Shown here: in pieces, positions 1-6,184 of the stretch
Layout: each line of letters starts with the position of its first letter
Numbering within the stretch: the stretch's first letter is position 1
Source of the DNA: Deltaproteobacteria bacterium
Lineage (GTDB): Bacteria; Desulfobacterota; Desulfobacteria; Desulfobacterales; ETH-SRB1
Direction of reading: 5' to 3'
DNA length: 11,692 nucleotides
Assembly (NCBI GenBank): GCA_030262795.1
Contig: JAJSZO010000023.1
Span: 6,628-18,319, forward strand
The notes under the pieces: generated by a model
Seen by the model: the letters and a program-made list of their open reading frames with translations, nothing else
The model's database searches: none
Told to the model about the DNA's origin: nothing
Made by a program: the position numbers and the translations under genes

Positions 1-58
1 TGCTCCCTAACCCCTGCTCCCTAACCCCTAACCCCTGTTTTCACATCCCTGTTTTCAT
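1..58. repeat. Short tandem repeat with about 14-base period at left edge
   Basis: Two exact copies of TGCTCCCTAACCCC (1-14 and 15-28) are followed by a half unit TAACCCC (29-35). Two related units then follow, each beginning with TGTTTTCA (36-43 and 50-57). The array sits immediately after the stop codon of the permease gene and overlaps its last bases. It may separate the permease from the ATP-binding subunit expected further downstream. It continues to the window edge, so its full size is unknown. Confidence 0.6.
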
Positions 59-1083
59 AAAGAAGTTCTTTTCTTCAGCAAAAGACTTATTACTACCGGA
101 GCTCCAAAAAAGGCCGTAATGGCGCTTACAGGAATTTCCACAGGGGAAAAAAGCTGTCTTGCAATCAGATCACAAATGCTTGTCACAATTCCGCCTAAGA
201 GCGCTACTCCGGGGATCAAAAGCTTGTTGTCCGAAGTGCCGAATACAAGCCGGGCCATGTGAGGAACAGCGAGACCAACAAAAGCAACAGGCCCTGCAAA
301 CGCGGTTACCATGCCGGCCAGAGCACATGAAACAAGAAGAATCAATAGCCGAAACAGCTTGATATTAACTCCCATGCTTGATGCGTAATCTTCTCCGAGG
401 AGAAGGGCATTAAGGGGTTTGCTTAGAAGATAAACACCCGCAAAAAGCAATCCACCAAGAAAAATCAGTAAATAAACTTCATTCCAGCTAAAGCCGGAAA
501 AACTTCCCAATTGCCAGAGCGTAAATCCCTTTATCTTCTCACTTTCAGCAAAGGCGATAAGGATGCTGGTTATGGCATGACAGGTGTATCCCATCATAAG
601 CCCGATAATCAGCAGGGTGATATTGTTCTTTACTCTGCCTGCAACGACAAGAATAATCATCATAACAAAGTAAGCCCCTCCAAACGCGGCAATAACAGTG
701 ATGTAGGGGCTGATGCCGGCCAATCCAAAACTTAACGTGGAAAGCATTACAACAGATACCATCAAAGTGGCGCCGGAAGAGATGCCGAGAATATAGGGCC
801 CAACAATCGGATTCCGGAAAAAAACCTGCAACAGAAGGCCGGAGGTGGCCAGATATGCACCGCCCAATACTGCAGCGATGCTTCGGGGGATGCGTATTTT
901 CCAGACAATAAATCCATTTGTGGAATCCGTAATGTGTTGAGAAACGATCCTGAATATGTCGGAAAAGTTAATATCGACTGATCCGGTAACAAGATTCAAA
1001 CTAAAGGAAGTAAATAGAAGTAAAGCAAAAAGGCCAAATAATATTTGTCTCTTATTTTGTTGAATTATCAATAACATTCTCAT
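55..1083 (-). CDS. FecCD/BtuC-type ABC transporter permease
   Basis: This is the inner-membrane permease of a class II metal-chelate importer (vitamin B12, siderophore or heme type). It is 342 residues long, the usual length for the family, and hydrophobic throughout with about ten membrane segments. Family hallmarks are the RIPRSIAAVLGG motif near residue 64, the run LLLQVFFRNPIVGPYILG near residues 83-100, and FVGLAVPHMARL near residue 268 before the last helices. The start ATG at 1083 lies 9 bases after the stop of the binding-protein gene, so the two are co-transcribed; a second ATG at 1077 is equally possible. The ribosome-binding site is weak, which fits translational coupling. The operon is headed by a cobalamin riboswitch, so a corrinoid is the best substrate guess, but siderophore permeases look alike. 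The partner ATPase is not in the window and is expected beyond the left edge. Confidence 0.92.
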   Translation of the reverse strand: MRMLLIIQQNKRQILFGLFALLLFTSFSLNLVTGSVDINFSDIFRIVSQHITDSTNGFIVWKIRIPRSIAAVLGGAYLATSGLLLQVFFRNPIVGPYILGISSGATLMVSVVMLSTLSFGLAGISPYITVIAAFGGAYFVMMIILVVAGRVKNNITLLIIGLMMGYTCHAITSILIAFAESEKIKGFTLWQLGSFSGFSWNEVYLLIFLGGLLFAGVYLLSKPLNALLLGEDYASSMGVNIKLFRLLILLVSCALAGMVTAFAGPVAFVGLAVPHMARLVFGTSDNKLLIPGVALLGGIVTSICDLIARQLFSPVEIPVSAITAFFGAPVVISLLLKKRTSL

Positions 1084-1092
1084 AAATTATCT

Positions 1093-2181
1093 TTAGGTTT
1101 CAGGAAGCTCCATAAAATATTTGTTTTTGTGTCCTGCAAAAAGTTCAGGATGAAGAATAGCTGCAACCTCTTCAATAATCTCGTCCAGCTTGTCTGCGGA
1201 TTGGGAATAATGCGGCAAAGGACAAAAAATCTTCCCGTCTTTCATGGGTTTAATATTTGCCAGCATCTGTGTTGCATTTGCCAGCTTCTCTTTCGAAGTA
1301 ATTCCTGTCTTCGGCCCTCTATAGGTAAAAAGGATGTCAGCTTTCTGTCCGCTGGAAAAAAACTTTTCCAGTGTAATCTCCAGTCAGGCCGCCCCCTTAA
1401 CATCATCAAACAGATACTCGCCTCCGGCAAGGAGAATCATTTCAGCAGCGCCGGAGTTTATGGGCTCTACCAAAACCCGTTTTTCATAGATATCTCCCCA
1501 TATTACTTTTGGTTTTATTTTAACCCCTGCTGTCTTTTTTGCAACACTCTCAATTGTCTTTGACACCCGTGCTATAAATAAGTCAGCCTCTTTTTCTTTG
1601 CCGTAAAACGAGGCCAAAAACTTGATAAAGTACATCCTGGTTTTTAGATCCTTGGCAATCTTTGTGGTAGTGATGACACACGGGATATCAAGTTCTGTAA
1701 GCATCGGGATTGCGCTTTCATCCCATGCAAAAACAATATCAGGATCTAAAACCTTCAACCTTTCAAAATCAATTGAGCTGTATTCGCCCAGATAGACCAC
1801 TTTTCCAGTTTCCATCCCAGCCTTGATTTCAGGGATGGTCCAGTCTTCTTTTTCTTGTGTAACGCCTGCAACGCTATCCACCACCCCAAGCGCTTTCAGA
1901 AGCGCAACATCAGCATTCAAGTAAACTACAGCCTTTTTAACGGGTATTTTGATAATCTGATTTTTTTCATAACCATCTGGCGCATTTTGGCCTTTTGGAA
2001 CCAGCACCAGTGTCCTTCCCAGACCATCGGTTACCTTTTTGCATCCGTTTTCTATATCTTGAATGCTGAATTCTCCAAAATGCTGAAATCCCGGACCACA
2101 GCCGGAAAAAAGTATGAGAATGAAGAGACTCAGCAAAATCCATTTCAACATAGATATAGAAAACAGTCTCAATTTTTTCAC
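1093..2181 (-). CDS. FecB/BtuF-type substrate-binding lipoprotein, probable selenoprotein (in-frame UGA)
   Basis: This is the periplasmic binding component (helical-backbone, TroA/BtuF-like fold) feeding the downstream permease. The start is GTG at 2181 with a strong AGGAGAAGGA site upstream; it overlaps the ResB stop in GTGA. Residues 1-27 form a lipoprotein signal ending FSG, with the lipidated cysteine at C28. The N-terminal half carries the family pattern KAVVYLNADVALLKALG, then LDPDIVFAWDES. The C-terminal half carries WGDIYEKRVLVEP, then AGGEYLFDDVKGAA. There the frame meets TGA (1384-1386, residue 266). It continues without shift as LEITLEKFFSSGQKADILF and on to a TAA at 1093-1095, giving 362 residues, a normal length. 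Stopping at the TGA would remove about 96 residues of the second lobe. A SECIS-like hairpin lies just downstream, so selenocysteine is favoured. The alternative is a nonsense mutation. Confidence 0.8.
1352..1371 (-). promoter_or_regulatory. SECIS-like hairpin downstream of the in-frame UGA
   Basis: On the minus strand an 8-base arm CTGGAAAA (1371-1364) and its exact complement TTTTCCAG (1359-1352) enclose a four-base loop GTTT. The loop begins 20 bases after the TGA and starts with GU. The bacterial SECIS consensus asks for a stem-loop inside the coding region, 16-37 bases between UGA and loop, and a G in the first two loop positions; all three hold. The codons spelling the hairpin also encode plausible protein (TLEKFFSS), as expected of a bacterial SECIS. 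Confidence 0.68.
1384..1386 (-). other. In-frame TGA, predicted selenocysteine codon (residue 266)
   Basis: The codon is TGA between GCC (Ala) and CTG (Leu), followed by C. The protein resembles its family on both sides in the same frame. General recoding of TGA is unlikely because neighbouring genes (for example the ResB and permease genes) end normally at TGA. The codon should be read as Sec only if selA, selB, selC and selD exist elsewhere in the genome. Confidence 0.7.
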
Positions 2182-3101
2182 AAATCCTTCTCCTTTTCCT
2201 GCAAATTTTTTACCCTTTCTGCGCTTTCAGCGCTAACAGTTGCATTTGAACAATCATGGGATGTTCCTTTGATACGTTTTTTTCTCAAATTGAAATGCGT
2301 GGTCTGAAACAGGTACATAACAAGCCCTATGGTAAAAAGGATTATACCCCCAGCCATAATTCTGATTCCCGGATCTTTTCGAATAATCAGATTAACGTAG
2401 GGAACACCTTTATTTGTTTCATTTTGAGGATAGAAGTTTTTCAAATGAAAACTGATACCCTGGTAAAAGGCGGGCATGTTTATAGAAATTTTCTTTTTTA
2501 CTCCATGTTTGAAATTATCATTGGCAGGATCAATAATTAGGATATCGGCAACAACATCCCGCGCTTTTCCTGCAAAATCAGGGAGAGGAGCATCCTCGCT
2601 TTTATAAAATTTCACCTTTAAATTTTCGAGGCTCAACTGCAAATCAGAATACGGAACCTTCATAACTATTCCCTGTTTCAAAATATTGTTGAACAAATTA
2701 AAGCCGGCTGCATAAGATGTGAAATGCCCTAATAGAAGGAGAACAAAAGCAACATGCATCACATGAGGCGCAAATTTCAGCACAAAAGCACGGGAACCGG
2801 AAAACTTTTCACGTCTTTTTATAAGCGCAGCAACGCTGTCAACAGTACACACAACAGTATTGAGAGTTAGTATAAAAAGAAGAAAAAGGAGCACAAAAAA
2901 CCACCATGTAACCGTAATTGACTCAAGACCGTAAGTTCTCAACCATTCAAAAAGCATAAGCCTGTCAAGAGGCGAAAATACCGATGGATGAGAACGAAAA
3001 AAGAAAAAACCGATCTCAAAATCAAGCACAACAGCCAAAAGGATAAAGACAGTAAGGGTTGAACTCCCCCAAAATTTCCATATATTTTTAATAGCTACCA
3101 T
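2178..3101 (-). CDS. Short ResB-type membrane protein (cytochrome c biogenesis/heme-handling family)
   Basis: ResB, together with CcsA, normally forms the System II synthase that moves heme out across the inner membrane and attaches it to cytochromes c. This 307-residue protein is shorter than typical ResB (usually over 400) but has the arrangement of four membrane segments (about 12-30, 65-85, 112-128, 246-264) with a periplasmic domain between the third and fourth. Family signatures are LNTVVCTVDSV at the end of segment 2 and PHVMHVAFVLLLLGH in segment 3, with histidines H113, H116 and H126 as heme-ligand candidates. The start ATG at 3101 overlaps the end of the CcsA-type gene by 7 bases, and the stop overlaps the binding-protein start, so the genes are translationally coupled. 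The charged tail after residue 270 is unremarkable. A role in corrinoid or heme handling rather than cytochrome maturation is suggested only by context. Confidence 0.8.
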   Translation of the reverse strand: MVAIKNIWKFWGSSTLTVFILLAVVLDFEIGFFFFRSHPSVFSPLDRLMLFEWLRTYGLESITVTWWFFVLLFLLFILTLNTVVCTVDSVAALIKRREKFSGSRAFVLKFAPHVMHVAFVLLLLGHFTSYAAGFNLFNNILKQGIVMKVPYSDLQLSLENLKVKFYKSEDAPLPDFAGKARDVVADILIIDPANDNFKHGVKKKISINMPAFYQGISFHLKNFYPQNETNKGVPYVNLIIRKDPGIRIMAGGIILFTIGLVMYLFQTTHFNLRKKRIKGTSHDCSNATVSAESAERVKNLQEKEKDL

Positions 3102-3853
3102 ATCAACAACGGCATCTTGAACCTCCCTGTTTCAGGAAGATAATTAAAGAAAAATACCAGAACAAATCCAGCCACAACAAAGGCGGCTCTATGTTCTATC
3201 CTCCATCTTTTTAAAAGGTGAAGATGGAAAAAACATGTATAATAAAACCATGTGGCGGCCGATGAGGTAAGTATATAGTTGGTCCACACCACAGGACTTG
3301 ACCAGCCCAGATATGACCAGACCTGAACAGAAAAAAGGGCCAGCGAATAACAGGAAAAGCCCCAGATGATAAACTTTGAAAAAACAGGACGCTCTCCTTT
3401 GTCTTTTCGAAAAATAAACAAAAGCGCCAGAACAGCCCCTGCCCCGAAACAGGCATGGGCGATAGTTGTGAACAAAAAGAAAATATGGGAAAAGATAGTT
3501 TTTGATTGTAGAATAGGGAGATAAAAATCGTTGGGGAAAAAGACCCCGATCAATGCAAAGATGATAATCAGAGGAACAATATAAAGACCCTGTTCAGTTT
3601 TTTTGAAGCAAATAAGAACAACTGCCATCATGGCTATACAACCTGGCAGAAAAAAAGGTTCCGCATACATGGGAAGGAGCGGCCAAATAGAGAGATGCCG
3701 GATGATGGTAGAAACAAGATTTGCTGCAAGGCCAAGACACAGAAAGAATGTAGACCATGCTTTTTTCGGCAATGGGAGCAGAATCAAGCTTGCTGCATAG
3801 AAAACAGCAGCAAGATAAAAAATGTTTATTGATATGTTAGCCGGCAAAGTCAA
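3095..3853 (-). CDS. Divergent CcsA/ResC-type membrane protein lacking a canonical WWD motif
   Basis: CcsA is the heme-channel half of System II cytochrome c biogenesis. About eight membrane segments are visible. The family pattern is kept in the segment LFTTIAHACFGAGAVLALLF (with its histidine) and in the C-terminal stretch TWFYYTCFFHLHLLKRW followed by HRAAF, which matches the normal order after the WWD domain. The WWD segment itself, normally of the kind YWSWDPKE, is replaced by SSPVVWTNYILTSS, without the aspartate. The frame is open from a GTG at 3928, but residues 1-25 from there would be encoded by a terminator hairpin, so I chose TTG at 3853, which has GGAGAAAAGG at 3864-3873. The spacing (10 bases from AAAGG) is somewhat long, so the start is uncertain. 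It is the first gene of the riboswitch operon. Confidence 0.72.
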   Translation of the reverse strand: MTLPANISINIFYLAAVFYAASLILLPLPKKAWSTFFLCLGLAANLVSTIIRHLSIWPLLPMYAEPFFLPGCIAMMAVVLICFKKTEQGLYIVPLIIIFALIGVFFPNDFYLPILQSKTIFSHIFFLFTTIAHACFGAGAVLALLFIFRKDKGERPVFSKFIIWGFSCYSLALFSVQVWSYLGWSSPVVWTNYILTSSAATWFYYTCFFHLHLLKRWRIEHRAAFVVAGFVLVFFFNYLPETGRFKMPLLIW

Positions 3854-3863
3854 TTGTATATCG

Positions 3864-3873
3864 CCTTTTCTCC
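3864..3873 (-). promoter_or_regulatory. Ribosome-binding site directly after the terminator U-tract
   Basis: GGAGAAAAGG on the minus strand begins right after eight T residues of the terminator. It decides the start choice for the CcsA-type gene (TTG at 3853), because the GTG at 3928 has no purine-rich site upstream and lies before the hairpin. Confidence 0.45.
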
Positions 3874-3909
3874 AAAAAAAATCCCCAAACTCAAAGCATG
3901 AGTTTGGGG
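3874..3909 (-). terminator. Intrinsic terminator in the riboswitch leader
   Basis: On the minus strand CCCCAAACTCA (3909-3899) pairs perfectly with TGAGTTTGGGG (3893-3883) around a five-base loop, followed by A and then eight T residues (3881-3874). This is a textbook rho-independent terminator. It stands downstream of the cobalamin riboswitch and just before the ribosome-binding site of the first structural gene, the position of a riboswitch expression platform. It is therefore likely to be the conditional terminator of the operon. Confidence 0.85.
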
Positions 3910-3937
3910 ATATCCCTTTTTTATCCACAAAATTTTT

Positions 3938-4097
3938 AGGATTTGCCCAAAAATAAATTTACATTTTGAGGTGTCGAGGCGCTCGTATGACAAGACGCAA
4001 GGAGAGCGAATAGCGAGAGCTATTTAACCGACGAGCAACGCAGTCATGCGGGATGGATCGGCGCATCAAAATGTAAATTTATTTTTGGACGAGTCCT
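3938..4097. repeat. Foldback (MITE-like) element, copy 1
   Basis: The arms 3938-3969 and 4066-4097 are inverted copies over 32 bases with three mismatches, 23 of them contiguous (core AAATAAATTTACATTTTGA). The inner part contains a smaller palindrome AATAGC-GAGA-GCTATT (4009-4024). No coding sequence is present. The element occupies the leader between the riboswitch aptamer and the terminator. The same inner palindrome occurs in the element at 11123-11324, so the two probably belong to one family. No clear target-site duplication is visible. Confidence 0.8.
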
Positions 4098-4136
4098 TAG
4101 TCAACACCCCTGTCCACGAAAGTGCTGTATATATAT

Positions 4137-4325
4137 GTTACAGACAGGTCTTCTGGCTCTCGGATCATCCTACTTACCGCGCCTTCCCTCCCGGCTTTTA
4201 GCCAGGAAGTGACATTAAGGGTTCTGTGCAAACCCTAATTGCGGCGTTTGTCCCCGATCACAGCGGCGGGCCCGCTCCCGTTTTGCACGGGATTCCCTAT
4301 TAAGCCCCTTGGGGCATCGTGTAAC
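4137..4325 (-). promoter_or_regulatory. Cobalamin (B12) riboswitch
   Basis: Read on the minus strand, the RNA opens with GUUACA (4325-4320), which pairs with UGUAAC at the 3' end (4142-4137) as the closing stem. Inside follow the family blocks in order: AGGGAAUCCCGUGC with its complement ACGGGAGC, then GCCCGCCGCUGUGA, GUCACUUCCUGGCUAAAAGCC, GGGAAGGCGCGG, AAGUAGGAUGAUCCG, and the B12 box AGAGCCAGAAGACCUGUC (4160-4143, canonical form AGCCAGGAGACCUGCC). The RNA binds adenosyl- or related cobalamins and lowers expression of the downstream genes. Here that means the CcsA-type, ResB-type, binding-protein and permease genes, not the TonB receptor, which lies upstream. Confidence 0.95.
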
Positions 4326-4333
4326 TTTTCATT

Positions 4334-4364
4334 ACTATATGCAAAAAAACTGCATCAATGTCAA
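4334..4364 (-). promoter_or_regulatory. Predicted sigma70-like promoter for the riboswitch operon
   Basis: A perfect -35 box TTGACA (4364-4359) is followed by TATAGT (4339-4334) with 19 bases between, or by the weaker CATATA at 17 bases. Transcription would start near 4327, a few bases before the first riboswitch stem. It lies just past the end of the TonB receptor gene, so the riboswitch operon has its own promoter. Confidence 0.55.
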
Positions 4365-4386
4365 GAAGAATTTGAGCGGAGTCCCG

Positions 4387-6108
4387 TTAGAATTGACAAC
4401 CGACTCCAGCTATCCATGTCCTTGGCGGTGCTGGATAACCATCGACATAGTAATAGCTCTTATCAAATATATTCTTTACTCTGCAAAAAAGACTCAGCAT
4501 CTTAAAGCCGTATTCGGCCCTGAAATCGGCTGTAGAATATTGTGGAGACGTTTCTGTATTGTCTGATCTGCTGAATTGTCTGGAAACATACAGTGTATTT
4601 AGCGTCAAAGAGAAATTTTTTGTTGGATTGCAGATAAAATCAATTTTCACCTTATGTTTGGGCTTGCATGGCAGCCACTTTCCCGTAAGGTCATCTTTTG
4701 CTATAAGATAAGTGTAGGAAGGCTTTACAATAAAAATATCTGCCGGTTTTAAACTAAAAGAAACATCGGCCCCCTTATAGCTTGATTTTCCAAAGTTTTC
4801 ATATCTTCCGATGCCTTCGTCCCCGCGAACATAAGCAATCCTGTCAGTTATTTTATTGTAAAAAACAGAAAGATTGCTGGAAAACGATTTTACGGGCTGG
4901 TAAAAAAAGGAGAGGCTGTAATTTGTCGCCTTTTCCATGGTCAGATTCGGATTAGGCTTGGTTGTGCTGGTTTCATTGTACCGCTGACGGAAGGTCGGGA
5001 TATTGTTTGTCTTATTTGCAGAAAGTTGAATACCGTATAAATCTTTTTCAAATTTTATTTTGACTTCAGGATTGATTGCCTCATTGAATTCGGAATAAAA
5101 ATTTCCTCGAAGACCGAGTGTCAATGTCACAGGCATTGCATCAAATTTAATGTCCTTTATCCCGAAGATACCGTATTTTTCCTCTTTTTTTGAATCTATC
5201 TTATTTCCGGATAACTGTCCGAGTTCAAAACTTACTCCACTGTTGATTTCACCCCATCTTCCCGCAGGAATCTTTGCGGTTATATTCTCACCATAAGTCT
5301 TTGTGCGCAAAAGTGTATACAAATTTTTGTCAGGATTATTGCTGATCTTTTCAACAAAGGTAAAATAGGTCTTGCTTTTTACTGATTTGTTTCCGGCAAT
5401 AAAAAGGGTGGAAACGGTCTCATATTCGGATCTTGCGTTGGGTGTAGGGTAGTCAGGCAGGCCAGCCCTTCCTGCATCCTCTTTAAAATAATCCCCGGAG
5501 AGACTGAATTCATAATTTTCATCCAACATATATCCGAGCTTAATTCCCGCTCTCTTTTTTTCCTTATCCCCGTTGGTTCTGTAACCATCAGTCTTTTCAA
5601 AACCTGCTGAAAGCCCAACAGAAAATGGAGCTGCTTCTTGATGATAATTCATATTGCAGTTTTTTGTGGCAAGATTGCCTCCATAAGTCTCAAATTTGCC
5701 ATGGCTCCCTTTTACTCTTTTGGTCGTTATATAGATTACACCACCGCTTGAATCATCTCCAAACTCCACGCCGCCGTCACCTTTATAGATTTCTATCTTG
5801 TCAATATTGTTTACAGATACCATATCCCATTTGACGGCCCGATAACCTGAAGTTGGATCATTGATAGTGCGGCCATCAAGGATGACCTTGACCATGTATG
5901 AACCTCTCAACGATACAGACGACTCACCCGCGTTTACCCCTGGAATCTGATTCAAAAGATCGGGCACAGTCCGCACATTCATCTTTTCGATATCCCGGGC
6001 AGTAATCACGATCTTATCCGACTCCTCCATTGCTGCCCATCCAGCAGTCAATTGAATAAAAAAAATGCTGAGTAAAACAAGAAAGAAGTTGCAGACTTTT
6101 AATTTCAC
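4387..6108 (-). CDS. TonB-dependent outer-membrane receptor, probable corrinoid (BtuB-like)
   Basis: This is an outer-membrane gated channel that imports a large ligand using TonB energy. From GTG at 6108 (ribosome-binding site AGGAAACAGGGA) the protein has about 573 residues and a clear signal peptide ending GWAA. ATG at 6129 and TTG at 6138 are in frame, but they lack a ribosome-binding site. The mature N-terminus carries a TonB-box-like DKIVITA, then a plug with VPDLLNQIPGV, SVSLRG, ILDGRTINDP and IEIYKGDGGVEFGDDSSGGVIYI. About twenty beta strands follow, and the chain ends in phenylalanine. The size is at the small end, as for BtuB-type receptors (about 600). The riboswitch lies immediately downstream and the nitrilase-type gene immediately upstream. 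Specificity is inferred from this context; siderophore or heme receptors of similar size exist. Confidence 0.88.
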   Translation of the reverse strand: MKLKVCNFFLVLLSIFFIQLTAGWAAMEESDKIVITARDIEKMNVRTVPDLLNQIPGVNAGESSVSLRGSYMVKVILDGRTINDPTSGYRAVKWDMVSVNNIDKIEIYKGDGGVEFGDDSSGGVIYITTKRVKGSHGKFETYGGNLATKNCNMNYHQEAAPFSVGLSAGFEKTDGYRTNGDKEKKRAGIKLGYMLDENYEFSLSGDYFKEDAGRAGLPDYPTPNARSEYETVSTLFIAGNKSVKSKTYFTFVEKISNNPDKNLYTLLRTKTYGENITAKIPAGRWGEINSGVSFELGQLSGNKIDSKKEEKYGIFGIKDIKFDAMPVTLTLGLRGNFYSEFNEAINPEVKIKFEKDLYGIQLSANKTNNIPTFRQRYNETSTTKPNPNLTMEKATNYSLSFFYQPVKSFSSNLSVFYNKITDRIAYVRGDEGIGRYENFGKSSYKGADVSFSLKPADIFIVKPSYTYLIAKDDLTGKWLPCKPKHKVKIDFICNPTKNFSLTLNTLYVSRQFSRSDNTETSPQYSTADFRAEYGFKMLSLFCRVKNIFDKSYYYVDGYPAPPRTWIAGVGCQF

Positions 6109-6184
6109 CAATTTTCCCTGTTTCCTCATAAGCACCAAGTTATTTTGTAAATGTTTACAGATAGCATTTATGCCATACCCGGCA

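Noticed and set aside
1242..1430. Separate minus-strand frame across the UGA region of the binding-protein gene, which could suggest a frameshift instead of Sec.
   Set aside because: Its translation has no family resemblance, whereas the unshifted frame after the TGA does, so no frameshift is needed.
3854..3928. N-terminal 25 codons of the CcsA-type frame from the GTG at 3928.
   Set aside because: They coincide with the terminator hairpin and U-tract, have no ribosome-binding site upstream and encode no family-like sequence; the start was moved to TTG 3853.
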